In this document: piece by piece, positions 9,281 to 18,186 of the stretch
Layout: each line of letters begins with the position of its first letter
Position numbering within the stretch: position 1 is the stretch's first letter
From: Streptomyces aquilus
GTDB taxonomy: Bacteria > Actinomycetota > Actinomycetes > Streptomycetales > Streptomycetaceae
DNA: 64,000 bases
Reading direction: 5' to 3'
Assembly: GCF_003955715.1 (NCBI RefSeq)
Contig: NZ_CP034463.1
Span: forward strand, 7,626,001-7,690,000
Notes under the pieces: model-generated
The model's input: the letters and a program-made list of their open reading frames with translations, nothing else
The model's database searches: none
Told to the model about the DNA's origin: nothing
Translations under genes and position numbers: made by a program

Positions 9281-9318
9281 CGAAGGCCCGGTTCCCCGCC
9301 CAGGGAGCGGGGCCTTCG
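9281..9318 (+). terminator. Terminator after hrdB
   Basis: CGAAGGCCCCG-type stem: 9281-9290 pairs with 9308-9318 and an inner CCCCGC/GCGGGG pair adds to it. It begins 18 bases after the hrdB stop. Confidence 0.8.
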
Positions 9319-9389
9319 TGCTGGGCGGGCGTGGCCGGGGTGCGGGCCGTGGGCTCGGTCCAGCGGGTGCGGGGCGCGGCGGCGTGGAT

Positions 9390-9421
9390 CACTCTGGGTT
9401 TCCCCAGTCCGACCCAGAGTG
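9390..9421 (+). promoter_or_regulatory. 10-bp hairpin abutting the protease ribosome-binding site
   Basis: CACTCTGGGT (9390-9399) pairs perfectly with ACCCAGAGTG (9412-9421) over a 12-base loop; the right arm touches the GAGGA Shine-Dalgarno of the next gene. It could be a 5'-UTR hairpin that limits translation, or a protein operator. Confidence 0.5.
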
Positions 9422-9431
9422 AGGAATGTGC

Positions 9432-10289
9432 ATGCGTCGTCCTTTTGCCCGGGCGCTGAACCGGTCGCTGGTCCTGGCGGCCGTGGCGGGCGCCATACCG
9501 CTGGCGTCCGCCGCCCCCGTGGCCGCCGACAGCATCGTCGTAGGCGGATTTCCCGTCGACATCTCGGACGGCCCATGGACCGTGGCGCTGTCCAGCCGTG
9601 ACCGGTTCGGGGGTACGCGCGCGGGGCAGTTCTGCGGCGGCGTGGCCATCGGCCGGACCGCAGTGCTCACCGCGGCCCATTGCGTGGGCGAGGACGTCCT
9701 GGGAGCACCGCCCAACCGGGTGCGTGATCTCAAGGTCATCACGGGCCGCACGGACCTGCTCTCGGACGAGGGCCAGGAGATCCGCGTACGGGACACCTGG
9801 GTGAACCCGGGATACGACCCCGCCACCAACGCCGGCGACTTCGCGGTGCTCGGGCTCGCCGAACCGCTGTCGCAGGACTCGGTCATCACCATGGCGGCCG
9901 GCGGTGACCCGGCGTACGCACCGGGTACGGACGCGACGGTCTACGGGTGGGGTGATGTCACAGGGGGCGGCGACTACGCGCACAGTCTGCGGGCCGCCCG
10001 CATTCATGTGCTGTCCGACAGCCTGTGCGAGCAGGCCTATCCGGGCACCGCGGACGGCGCCTATCGCGCCGACTCGATGCTCTGCGCCGGGGAGGAACAG
10101 GGCGGTCGTGACGCCTGTCAGGGGGACAGCGGTGGGCCGTTGGTCGCCCAGGGGCGGCTGATCGGGCTGGTGTCCTGGGGGAGTGGCTGTGCGCTGCCGG
10201 GCAGCCCTGGCGTCTACACGCGCGTGTCCGACGTCGTACGGACGCTCGGGTGGGGCGACAGGACGGGAGAAGGCTCGCACCGGCCCTGA
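9432..10289 (+). CDS. Secreted trypsin-like serine protease (S1)
   Basis: 285 residues from ATG 9432, chosen over ATG 9426 because GAGGA lies six bases upstream. An N-terminal signal peptide (basic RRPFARALNRS, hydrophobic core, ASAAPVAA) exports it. The mature N-terminus region (IVVGGFPVDI) resembles the activation site of chymotrypsin-fold proteases. The catalytic triad is visible: His in LTAAHC, Asp in NAGDFAVL and Ser in DSGGP; Cys pairs typical of trypsins are present. Probably an extracellular endopeptidase; Arg/Lys preference would follow from the family's S1 Asp in GRDACQGDSGGP. Confidence 0.93.
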   Translation: MRRPFARALNRSLVLAAVAGAIPLASAAPVAADSIVVGGFPVDISDGPWTVALSSRDRFGGTRAGQFCGGVAIGRTAVLTAAHCVGEDVLGAPPNRVRDLKVITGRTDLLSDEGQEIRVRDTWVNPGYDPATNAGDFAVLGLAEPLSQDSVITMAAGGDPAYAPGTDATVYGWGDVTGGGDYAHSLRAARIHVLSDSLCEQAYPGTADGAYRADSMLCAGEEQGGRDACQGDSGGPLVAQGRLIGLVSWGSGCALPGSPGVYTRVSDVVRTLGWGDRTGEGSHRP

Positions 10290-10359
10290 GGGGCGTGGCG
10301 GGGCCATGAGCGCTTGTCGGCGGCCTCGCTGGCCGCGCGAGGTGATGCTCGGTAAGAGC

Positions 10360-10397
10360 GCGGACGGCCGCCCCTGAAATCAGGGGCGGCCGTCCGC
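10360..10397. terminator. Bidirectional terminator between convergent genes
   Basis: A perfect 18-bp inverted repeat (10360-10377 with 10380-10397) with only two unpaired bases lies between the protease gene and the convergent small gene, so it can serve both. Confidence 0.9.
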
Positions 10398-10440
10398 ATG
10401 TCGGCCTGTGCCGGTGCTGGCTCGTCGTGGGTGCGAGGTG

Positions 10441-10671
10441 TCAGCGCTCTTCTTCGGAGGCGGATGCGGGAACGGTCGTCAGCCGCTCCGTCTCGTCCTG
10501 TATCTCAGCGGCGATCTTCTTGAGTTCCGGCTCGAACTTGCGACCGTGGTGGGCGCAGAAGAGCAGTTCACCGCCGCTGAGCAGGACGACGCGCAGGTAT
10601 GCCTGGGCGCCGCAGCGGTCGCAGCGATCGGCGGCCGTCAACGGGCTCGCGGGGGTCAGAACAGTAGTCAC
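10441..10671 (-). CDS. Small conserved DUF7455-type protein
   Basis: 76 residues, with GAAGAGG upstream of the ATG at 10671. It contains CDRCGAQAYLRV and, about 20 residues on, LFCAHHGRK: a CxxC plus CxHH arrangement that suggests a small zinc ribbon, followed by an acidic helical tail ending EEER. Such proteins are conserved in actinobacteria beside hrdB/parE. No biochemical role is known to me; a nucleic-acid or RNA-polymerase-associated function is only a guess from size, the putative zinc site and position. Confidence 0.75.
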   Translation of the reverse strand: MTTVLTPASPLTAADRCDRCGAQAYLRVVLLSGGELLFCAHHGRKFEPELKKIAAEIQDETERLTTVPASASEEER

Positions 10672-11111
10672 GTCGCCTCTTCTCTAGCTCGACGAGCTGT
10701 CGTACCAGGGTCAACATCCAACCAGCCCGAAAACGTTCCCGCTCGGGGCTTTTCCTCAAAAAAATCTTTCGAGGCCGGCCGTCTGCTGCCGGTTGGCGGC
10801 GAATGTGCCGTATTGCGTGTCTATGTGTCTTACGGGTTCGCGCTGTCTGTCGATGTCGGTCCTCCCGGCTGGGTTGCCGGTTGTTCATGAGGACGTGCCC
10901 GGAGCCTAAATGGTTCATGCCCCGAAGGGAACGTGATATGTACTTCACTCCATCGAGGGATCGAACATGCATGCGACTCTGGACTAGTGTGAGTTTTGAC
11001 GAGGGTGGCGTTACAACGGCTCTACCAGGCCTCGGTACCCTCTTGGCGGCGGCCGAAGCCGCGCCCTTACCCACAAGGGCCACACCTGAAATTCAGCGAG
11101 GAGCGAACCGC
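10672..11111. other. Divergent intergenic region upstream of parE
   Basis: 440 bases between the DUF7455-type gene and parE. It contains an unusually A-rich tract around 10756-10772 and moderately AT-rich sequence near 10930-11000, including a TTGACG at about 10996 and TAGTGT at 10985-10990, but no pair with convincing promoter spacing. The open frame of parE extends back to 10803, but that part is not family-like. No RNA gene recognised. Confidence 0.4.
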
Positions 11112-13235
11112 GTGACCGCCGAGACGTCCGTGCCGTCCACAGCGCTGCTGGCAGGAGCAGACCGGGACGGTTCCAACTACACCGCGCGGCACCTCCTCGT
11201 CCTCGAGGGGCTCGAGGCCGTGCGCAAACGCCCGGGCATGTACATCGGCTCGACCGACAGTCGTGGCCTGATGCACTGCCTGTGGGAAATCATCGACAAC
11301 TCCGTGGACGAGGCCCTCGGGGGCTACTGCGACCACATCGAGGTCATCCTCCACGACGACGGGTCGGTGGAGGTCCGCGACAACGGCCGAGGCATCCCGG
11401 TCGACGTCGAACCCAAGACCGGTCTGTCCGGCGTCGAGGTCGTCATGACCAAGCTGCACGCCGGCGGCAAGTTCGGAGGCGGCTCCTACGCGGCCTCCGG
11501 CGGTCTGCACGGCGTGGGCGCCTCCGTGGTGAACGCCCTGTCCGCGCGGCTGGACGTCGAGGTGGACCGCAGCGGGCACACCCACGCGGTCAGCTTCCGG
11601 CGCGGCGTTCCCGGCGCCTTCGCCGGCGCCGGGCCCGACGCGAAGTTCGACGCCACCAGTGGGCTGCGCAAGGCCAAGAAGATCCCCAAGACCCGCACCG
11701 GCACGCGCGTCCGCTACTGGGCCGACCGGCAGATCTTCCTCAAGGACGCCAAGCTCTCCCTGGAGCACCTCCACCAGCGGGCCCGCCAGACCGCGTTCCT
11801 CGTCCCCGGCCTCACCATCGTCGTACGCGACGAGTTCGGGCTCGGCGAGGGCGGCAGCAAGGGCGAGGAGTCTTTCCGCTTCGACGGGGGCATCAGCGAG
11901 TTCTGCGAGTACCTGGCGACCGACAAGCCGGTCTGCGACGTCCTCCGCTTCTCCGGCCAGGGCACCTTCAGGGAGACCGTCCCCGTCCTCGACGAGCACG
12001 GCCAGATGACGCCCACCCAGGTCACCCGCGAGCTCGACGTCGACGTCGCGCTGCGCTGGGGCACGGGATACGACACGACCCTGAAGTCGTTCGTGAACAT
12101 CATCGCCACCCCCAAGGGCGGCACCCATGTGGCGGGCTTCGAGACCGCGGTGACGAGCACCATGCTCGAGGTGCTGCGCGCCAAGAAGCTGCTGCGCGTC
12201 GCCGAGGACGACATCGTCAAGGACGACGCCCTGGAAGGCCTCACGGCGGTCGTGACGGTCCGTCTCGCCGAGCCGCAGTTCGAGGGCCAGACCAAGGAGG
12301 TCCTCGGCACCTCGGCGGCCCGCCGCATCGTGAACACCGTGATCTCCAAGGAGCTCAAGGCGTTCCTGACCTCCACCAAGCGCGACGCCGCGGCCCAGGC
12401 CCGGGTCGTCATGGAGAAGGTCGTCGCCGCCGCGCGGACGCGCATCGCGGCCCGCCAGCACAAGGACGCGCAGCGCCGGAAGACGGCCCTGGAGTCCTCG
12501 TCGCTGCCCGCCAAGCTCGCCGACTGCCGCAGCGACGACGTCGACCGCAGCGAGCTGTTCATCGTCGAGGGAGACTCCGCGCTGGGTACGGCGAAGCTGG
12601 CCCGGAACTCCGAGTTCCAGGCGCTGCTGCCGATCCGCGGCAAGATCCTCAACGTCCAGAAGTCGTCCGTGACCGATATGCTCAAGAACGCCGAATGCGG
12701 CGCGATCATCCAGGTCATAGGAGCAGGGTCGGGCCGGACCTTCGACATCGACGCGGCCCGCTACGGCAAGATCATCATGATGACCGACGCCGACGTGGAC
12801 GGCTCCCACATCCGGACCCTGTTGCTCACGCTGTTCCAGCGCTATATGCGGCCGATGATCGAGGCGGGACGGGTCTTCGCCGCGGTGCCGCCGCTGCACC
12901 GCATCGAGCTCATCCAGCCCAAGAAGGGGCAGGACAAGTACGTCTACACGTACTCGGACCGCGAACTGCGCGACAAGCTCATGGAGTTCCAGAGCAAGGG
13001 CGTCCGGTACAAGGACTCCATCCAGCGCTACAAGGGTCTCGGTGAGATGGATGCCGACCAGCTGGCGGAGACGACCATGGACCCACGACACCGCACCCTG
13101 CGCCGGGTGAACCTCTCCGACCTGGAGGCCGCCGAGCAGGTCTTCGATCTGCTGATGGGCAACGATGTGGCGCCGCGCAAGGAGTTCATCTCCAGCTCGG
13201 CGGCGACGCTGGACCGGTCGCGTATCGACGCGTAG
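11112..13235 (+). CDS. parE: DNA topoisomerase IV subunit B (GyrB-like)
   Basis: 707 residues from GTG 11112 with GAGGAG upstream. The GHKL ATPase domain shows LEAVRKRPGMYIGST, the N-box EIIDNSVDEA, DNGRGIP and GGLHGVGASVVNALS; the transducer follows, then the Toprim domain with EGDSALGTAK, PIRGKILNV and MMTDADVDGSHI; it ends with the GyrB C-terminal KGLGEM motif. Together with the ParC-like subunit at 30.8-33.3 kb it should form topoisomerase IV, which decatenates chromosomes. It is named as a second GyrB-type gene because the normal gyrBA pair near dnaA is elsewhere in streptomycetes. Confidence 0.93.
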   Translation: MTAETSVPSTALLAGADRDGSNYTARHLLVLEGLEAVRKRPGMYIGSTDSRGLMHCLWEIIDNSVDEALGGYCDHIEVILHDDGSVEVRDNGRGIPVDVEPKTGLSGVEVVMTKLHAGGKFGGGSYAASGGLHGVGASVVNALSARLDVEVDRSGHTHAVSFRRGVPGAFAGAGPDAKFDATSGLRKAKKIPKTRTGTRVRYWADRQIFLKDAKLSLEHLHQRARQTAFLVPGLTIVVRDEFGLGEGGSKGEESFRFDGGISEFCEYLATDKPVCDVLRFSGQGTFRETVPVLDEHGQMTPTQVTRELDVDVALRWGTGYDTTLKSFVNIIATPKGGTHVAGFETAVTSTMLEVLRAKKLLRVAEDDIVKDDALEGLTAVVTVRLAEPQFEGQTKEVLGTSAARRIVNTVISKELKAFLTSTKRDAAAQARVVMEKVVAAARTRIAARQHKDAQRRKTALESSSLPAKLADCRSDDVDRSELFIVEGDSALGTAKLARNSEFQALLPIRGKILNVQKSSVTDMLKNAECGAIIQVIGAGSGRTFDIDAARYGKIIMMTDADVDGSHIRTLLLTLFQRYMRPMIEAGRVFAAVPPLHRIELIQPKKGQDKYVYTYSDRELRDKLMEFQSKGVRYKDSIQRYKGLGEMDADQLAETTMDPRHRTLRRVNLSDLEAAEQVFDLLMGNDVAPRKEFISSSAATLDRSRIDA

Positions 13236-13247
13236 TGCGGCCGGGCG

Positions 13248-13380
13248 CTGCGCTTGGCTTGGGCGGGGCTGCGCTTGGCTTGGGCGGGGCTGGGCTGGGG
13301 CTGGGCTGGGGTGACTGGGCTGGGTTCATCTGGCTGGGGTCGGTTCGGTTTCGGGCCGGGTTTGGTTTCGGGCCGGGTTC
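13248..13380 (+). repeat. Cluster of three short tandem repeats
   Basis: The parE to DUF1453 gap (13236-13599) begins with a 21-bp unit twice (13248-13268, 13269-13289), then an 11-bp unit CTGGGCTGGGG twice (13290-13311), then a 17-bp unit GGTTTCGGGCCGGGTTT twice (13347-13380, last base varied). The plus strand is strongly G/T biased. The rest of the gap (to 13599) holds only the GGAGG ribosome-binding site of the next gene. Confidence 0.85.
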
Positions 13381-13599
13381 GGCTTTTGGGGCTGGTTCGG
13401 CCCCGACCGGATTCGGCCTGAGGCCGGCCCAGTCCCGACCGTCCTTCGGGTTCTCCACCCGTGGGTGGATGCCCCCGTCTCCCTGCCTCCACCTTCGATC
13501 CACCCCAGCGCCGATCCGCTGACCTGCGAATTTCCGTAGCGTCGAAGGCGTCGGCAGCGCTCGCTGTCGGCAGCGTCCCTTTCGCTCACGGAGGCACCG

Positions 13600-14124
13600 A
13601 TGTCCGGGCTTGTCGACGGATTCCTGATCGCGGCCGTTGTCGTCGTGGTGATCGCGCGCCAGTTCCGCGCGCAGCGGATCGACACCGAGCGGCGCTGGTG
13701 GCTGCTGCCGGTCGTGCTGGCCGCCGTCGCCCTGCGCGAACCCGGCCTCATAGACGCCCACCACCACACTTCCTCGGCCGCTCTCCTCACGGCAGAGCTG
13801 CTCATCGGTCTCGCCACCGGCGCGGCCTGGGCCTGGACCTCCCGCGTGTGGACCGAGCCCGACGGCGCCGTGTGGAGCAAGAGCACCAAAGCGAGCGGAT
13901 TGGTCTGGCTCGTCGGCATAGCCCTCCGCGTCGGCCTCTACGCCCTCGGCGCCGCACTCGGCATCCACCAGGAGTCGTCCGCCCTGCTCCTCGCCCTGGC
14001 CGCCACGCTGCTCGTGCGCGCGGGCATCCTCGCCTGGCGTGCCCAGTCTCCGCGCCCGGCTTCCGTACGGGGTTCGGCGTACGGTGACGCCGTGCCTCGG
14101 TCCGCCTGGAAGGAGCGTGTGTGA
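13600..14124 (+). CDS. DUF1453-family membrane protein
   Basis: 174 residues from ATG 13600 with GGAGG upstream. About five hydrophobic segments (e.g. VDGFLIAAVVVVVIA, LLPVVLAAVAL, ALLTAELLIGLATGAA, two further) mark an integral membrane protein of the CcdC/DUF1453 type. It overlaps the next gene, a sensor kinase, by four bases (GTGTGA), so it is the first gene of an operon with that two-component system. Its role may be in sensing or envelope maintenance; nothing more specific is visible. Confidence 0.8.
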   Translation: MSGLVDGFLIAAVVVVVIARQFRAQRIDTERRWWLLPVVLAAVALREPGLIDAHHHTSSAALLTAELLIGLATGAAWAWTSRVWTEPDGAVWSKSTKASGLVWLVGIALRVGLYALGAALGIHQESSALLLALAATLLVRAGILAWRAQSPRPASVRGSAYGDAVPRSAWKERV

Positions 14125-15272
14125 CAGAGAACCTGTGGACACGCTGGCCATCCCGGGAGGCGCTCGGGCGCGAGGGGTTCTCGCGGCCTCGGCGCCTGCT
14201 GGCCTGGGGAGTGAGGCTGCTGCTCCTCTCCCTGCTGCTGTGGGGTGCCCTGACGAGTAGCTCGGCTCATGGCTGGCGAATCGCCGCGGGTGCCGGCGGA
14301 TTCGTCGTCGCAGCCCTGCTGGCGTGGGCGTTCTACCGGGCCACGCTTCAGCACCGGCTCTGGCCCGCGCTGCTGACATGGGGGCTGCTCCAGGGAGTCG
14401 CCGTCCTCGCCCAGGTTTCCGGGCTGCTGGTACCGGCCCTCGTGATCTGGTGCGCGTCCGCCGTCGCCGCGCTGGAGCGACTGCCCCTGGCCGTTGCCGC
14501 GCCGGTCACGGCGATGGCGCTCGGCGCCTACGGAGCCCTCAACGACGACGATGTGCTGACGACCGTGGTCACCTGCCTGGGACTGGCCCTCGCCGGGTAC
14601 ACGCTGCGCCTTGACGCCGAGGCCCGGGGCAGCGCCCAGCGACTGCTCGCCCAGGAGCGCGCCGCGCGGAAGGCCGAGGCGGAATCGGCCGCCCTGGCGG
14701 AGCGGGCTCGTATCGCCCGGGAGATCCACGACGTGCTGGCCCACAGCCTCTCGGCGCAGCTCGTGCATCTGGAGGCCGCGCGGCTGCTGATCGAGCGGGG
14801 GGCGGACCGGGACCAGATCCTCGAGCGGGTCGTGGCGGCACGGGGCATGGCGCGGGACGGCCTCACTGAGACCCGACAGGCGTTGTCGGCTCTGCGCGGG
14901 GACATGACCCCGTTGGAGGACTTCCTCGCCCAGCTCGTGGAGACGAGCGCGGGAGCCGAGGTCACCATTACGGGTGAGCGCAGAGCCCTGCCGGCCGAGG
15001 CCTCGCAGGCTGTGCGGAGGGTCGCCCAGGAAGCGTTGACCAACGTGCGCAAGCATGCGCCGGGCGCCAAGGTGCAGCTTCGGCTGGCCTACGGCGAGCA
15101 TCAAGTGACCTTGGACGTACGGGACTCGGGGGGATCGTCGGGCGAACTCACCGCCACGGGGGGCGGATACGGTCTGCTGGGCATGCGCGAGCGTGCCGAA
15201 CTGCTCGGCGGCTCGCTGGACGCCGGGCCGGACGAGGAGGGATTCACGGTGACGCTGAAGGTGCCCGTATGA
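14121..15272 (+). CDS. NarL-type sensor histidine kinase
   Basis: 383 residues from GTG 14121. The N-terminal half has about six membrane segments without a large extracellular loop, suggesting membrane or intramembrane signals. The HisKA_3 dimerisation helix carries the phospho-acceptor His in ARIAREIHDVLAHSLSAQLV, and the C-terminal HATPase has the N-box (VRRVAQEALTNVRKHA), DSGG and GGGYGLLGMRERAELLGG. It overlaps both neighbours by four bases and partners the next gene. Confidence 0.92.
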   Translation: MTENLWTRWPSREALGREGFSRPRRLLAWGVRLLLLSLLLWGALTSSSAHGWRIAAGAGGFVVAALLAWAFYRATLQHRLWPALLTWGLLQGVAVLAQVSGLLVPALVIWCASAVAALERLPLAVAAPVTAMALGAYGALNDDDVLTTVVTCLGLALAGYTLRLDAEARGSAQRLLAQERAARKAEAESAALAERARIAREIHDVLAHSLSAQLVHLEAARLLIERGADRDQILERVVAARGMARDGLTETRQALSALRGDMTPLEDFLAQLVETSAGAEVTITGERRALPAEASQAVRRVAQEALTNVRKHAPGAKVQLRLAYGEHQVTLDVRDSGGSSGELTATGGGYGLLGMRERAELLGGSLDAGPDEEGFTVTLKVPV

Positions 15273-15952
15273 CGGACGAGTTCGACGGCAAGGTCGCGCG
15301 GGTGGTGGTCGCGGACGACCAGACCGTCGTCCGCGAGGGCATCGTGATGTTGCTCGGACTGCTGCCGGGGGTCGAGGTCGTGGGAGCCGCCGCAGACGGG
15401 GACGAGGCGGTGCGGCTGGTCGCCGAACTCGCTCCGGACGTGGTGCTGATGGACCTGCGCATGCCCCGCTGCGACGGCGTGGCGGCGACCCGGCGGATCC
15501 GTACCGAACATCCGGGGACCCAGGTGGTGGTGCTCACGACGTTCGGGGACGACGCGTCGCTCTTCCCGGCGCTGAAGGCGGGAGCGCGAGGCTATCTCAC
15601 CAAGGACGCGGGAGGTGACGAGATCGTGCGGGCGGTGCACAGCGTGCTGTCCGGGGACGCCGGGCTCTCGCCGAGCGTCCAACGGCGGCTGCTGGAGCGG
15701 CTGTCGGAGCCCGAGCCCCGGCCGGCCGAGCCCGCGGAGCCCCCGGACGGGCTCACCGCGCGAGAGACCGAGGTGCTGCTCCTGATCGCTGATGGGCTCA
15801 GCAACCAGGAGATCGCCCGCACCTTGCACGTCTCCACGGCGACCGTGAAGACCCACATCAACAACATGTTCGCCAAGACCGGGCTCAAGGACCGGGCGCA
15901 GGCAGTGCGTTACGCCTACGCCAAGGGGCTTGTGCGGCCTCCCACGGGTTGA
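15269..15952 (+). CDS. NarL/LuxR-type response regulator
   Basis: 227 residues, start overlapping the kinase stop as ATGA. The receiver domain has the acidic pocket (VADDQ), phospho-Asp in VLMDLRMPRCDG, Thr in VVVLTTFGDD and Lys in GYLTKDAGG. The LuxR-type DNA-binding domain includes LTARETEVLLLIADGLSNQE and HVSTATVKTHINNMFAKTGL. It is the cognate regulator of the preceding kinase; the transport genes just downstream are plausible targets by position only. Confidence 0.93.
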   Translation: MTDEFDGKVARVVVADDQTVVREGIVMLLGLLPGVEVVGAAADGDEAVRLVAELAPDVVLMDLRMPRCDGVAATRRIRTEHPGTQVVVLTTFGDDASLFPALKAGARGYLTKDAGGDEIVRAVHSVLSGDAGLSPSVQRRLLERLSEPEPRPAEPAEPPDGLTARETEVLLLIADGLSNQEIARTLHVSTATVKTHINNMFAKTGLKDRAQAVRYAYAKGLVRPPTG

Positions 15953-16021
15953 ATCACCTGATGGGGTGAAGCGCGAAGGGAAGAAGAGTCGGGGATCTTC
16001 CCGTTCTGTCCATCCTTGGGC

Positions 16022-16585
16022 ATGCAGTCAAGCAATGGTCGGCCCCGCGGCGGCAGGGGTGGTCCCGAAAGCGCGGCCGAAAACCACGACGGGTTCGACC
16101 CGGCCCACCTCGACGCGCCCGCGGCCGTGAGGTACGACGATCCCTGGTACGACGCCCTCGCCTCCGGCTGGGGCGAATCGACCGGCGTCGGGGGTGGTGC
16201 GGCCATCCCGTTGTCGGCCGTCGAGGCAGGGCGTACGGAGCGGGTGGACGCGGCTGCGGATGTGTATCTCCAGGTGCAGCGCAGTGCGGCGTTCCAGGAG
16301 GTGCGCAGTCGGTATCGGCGTTTCGTGGTGCCGGCGTTCATCGGGTTCTTCGGCTGGTACGTGGGGTACGTCGTGACCGCGACGACCGCGCCCGGTCTGA
16401 TGGCCCGGCCGGTGGCGGGCGCGGTGAACGTGGCGATGGTCGCGGGGCTCGGCCAGTTCCTCACCACGTTCCTGCTGACCTGGGCGTACGCCCGGCATGC
16501 CCGGCTGCGCAGGGACCGGGCCGCGTTGGAGCTGCGCTGGGACACCCAGGAGCTGACGCGCGGGATCCGGGGTGGTGCGTCGTGA
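16022..16585 (+). CDS. DUF485-family membrane protein (symporter partner)
   Basis: 187 residues from ATG 16022; the Shine-Dalgarno is weak and TTG 16016 is an in-frame alternative. A hydrophilic N-terminus of about 85 residues precedes the DUF485 core (VYLQVQRSAAFQEVRSRYRR) with two membrane helices (VVPAFIGFFGWYVGYVV; VAGLGQFLTTFLLTWAYA). DUF485 proteins (YjcH in E. coli) are encoded with ActP-type acetate symporters, and this one overlaps the downstream symporter gene by four bases. Confidence 0.88.
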   Translation: MQSSNGRPRGGRGGPESAAENHDGFDPAHLDAPAAVRYDDPWYDALASGWGESTGVGGGAAIPLSAVEAGRTERVDAAADVYLQVQRSAAFQEVRSRYRRFVVPAFIGFFGWYVGYVVTATTAPGLMARPVAGAVNVAMVAGLGQFLTTFLLTWAYARHARLRRDRAALELRWDTQELTRGIRGGAS

Positions 16586-18174
16586 CCGGCGATCATCAGA
16601 CGCTGGCGCTGCTGCTGTTCAGCGTGTTCGTCGCGGTCACGCTGGCGATCACGACATGGGTGAGCCGTAACCGGCATGGCTCGGCGGAGGAGTTCTACGC
16701 GGGCGGGCGGTTGTTCTCACCGATGGAGAATGGTTTTGCCATCGCGGGCGACTACATGTCGGCGGCGTCGTTCCTGGGCATCTCCGGGCTGATCGCGCTC
16801 TTCGGGTACGACGGGATGCTGTACTCGGTGGGCTTCCTGGTGGCGTGGCTGGTGGTGCTCTTCCTCGTCGCGGAGCTGGTGCGCAACTGCGGGCGGTTCA
16901 CGCTGGCCGACGTGGTGGCCGCGCGGATGAACGAGCGGCCGGTGCGTATCGCGGCGGGAACCTCCTCGGTCACCGTGTCCGTTCTGTATCTGGTGGCGCA
17001 GATGGTGGGTGCGGGGAGCCTGGTGGCTCTGCTGCTCGGTGGCACCGGCGAGGCGGCACAGACGTGGACCGTCATCGGCGTCGGCGCGCTCATGGTGATC
17101 TATGTGTCGTTGGGAGGGATGCGGGCCACCACCTGGATCCAGATCGTGAAGGCGGTCATGCTCCTCGGCGGCACCATCGCACTGACCGTGCTCGTCCTGG
17201 TGCGCTTCCATGGCGACTTCGACCAACTGCTGCTCAGCGCGGCCGAACGCAGCGGGCATGGCGAGAAGTTCCTGGCGCCCGGCCTGAAGTACGGCGGGGA
17301 CTGGACGGCGCGCTTCGACTTCATCAGCCTGGGGCTCGCCCTCGTTCTCGGCACGGCGGGGCTGCCGCACATCCTGTCGCGCTTCTACACCGTTCCGACC
17401 GCGCGGGCGGCGCGTCGTTCGGTGGTGTGGTCGATCGGGCTCATCGGCGGCTTCTACCTGATGACGATCGTCCTCGGCTTCGGAGCGGCCGCGATCGTGG
17501 GACCGGAAGCGGTGCGCGGGTCCAACGCGGCCGGGAACACGGCCGTGCCGTTGCTGGCCCTCGACCTGGGCGGCGGCGCGGACTCCACAGGTGGAACGGT
17601 TCTGTTCGCGATCGTCGCCGCCGTCGCCTTCGCCACGATCCTGGCCGTGGTCGCCGGCATCACCCTGGCCTCCTCGGCGTCCGTGGCCCACGACCTGTAC
17701 GCCTCCCTGCGGCGCAGGGACGCCAAGCCCCGCAGCGAGGTCGCCGTGGCACGGGTCGCCGCCGTGGGTATCGGCGTGGTCGCGATCGCCCTCGGTCTGC
17801 TGGCCCGGGATCTCAACGTCGCCTTCCTGGTGGGCCTCGCCTTCGCGGTCGCGGCGTCGGCCAACCTGCCGGTGCTGCTGTACTCGCTCTTCTGGCGCGG
17901 CTTCACCACCCGTGGCGCGGTCTGGGCGGTGTACGGCGGGCTGATCCCGGCCATGGTGCTCGTGCTGCTGTCACCGGTGGTGTCGGGCAGCCCGGAATCG
18001 CTGTTCCCGGGGGTCGACTTCCAGTACTTCCCGCTGCAGAACCCCGGCCTCGTCTCGATCCCGCTGGGCTTCGTCGCCGGCTGGCTCGGCACGGTCACCT
18101 CGACTGAGGTGGCGGACGAGGCCAAGCACGCGGAGACCGAGGTGCGGTCGCTGACGGGGGCAGGGGCGGCGTAG
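16582..18174 (+). CDS. Sodium/solute symporter, cation-acetate (ActP-like)
   Basis: 530 residues from GTG 16582. About 13 transmembrane helices with family features near the N-terminus (SRNRHGSAEEFYAGGRLFSP, then NGFAIAGDYMSAASFLGISG) and the central GLPHILSRFYTVPTARAARR identify an SSS-family carrier of the ActP subgroup, most likely importing a short monocarboxylate such as acetate or pyruvate with Na+ or H+. The coupled DUF485 gene supports the ActP subgroup. Substrate is inferred from the family. Confidence 0.9.
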   Translation: MTGDHQTLALLLFSVFVAVTLAITTWVSRNRHGSAEEFYAGGRLFSPMENGFAIAGDYMSAASFLGISGLIALFGYDGMLYSVGFLVAWLVVLFLVAELVRNCGRFTLADVVAARMNERPVRIAAGTSSVTVSVLYLVAQMVGAGSLVALLLGGTGEAAQTWTVIGVGALMVIYVSLGGMRATTWIQIVKAVMLLGGTIALTVLVLVRFHGDFDQLLLSAAERSGHGEKFLAPGLKYGGDWTARFDFISLGLALVLGTAGLPHILSRFYTVPTARAARRSVVWSIGLIGGFYLMTIVLGFGAAAIVGPEAVRGSNAAGNTAVPLLALDLGGGADSTGGTVLFAIVAAVAFATILAVVAGITLASSASVAHDLYASLRRRDAKPRSEVAVARVAAVGIGVVAIALGLLARDLNVAFLVGLAFAVAASANLPVLLYSLFWRGFTTRGAVWAVYGGLIPAMVLVLLSPVVSGSPESLFPGVDFQYFPLQNPGLVSIPLGFVAGWLGTVTSTEVADEAKHAETEVRSLTGAGAA

Positions 18175-18186
18175 AGGCGGCGCCGC

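Noticed and set aside
11067..13091. 674-codon open frame antisense to parE
   Set aside because: Exact antisense of a strongly conserved gene; open only because high GC and G/C-ending codons suppress stops. No family features or ribosome-binding site.
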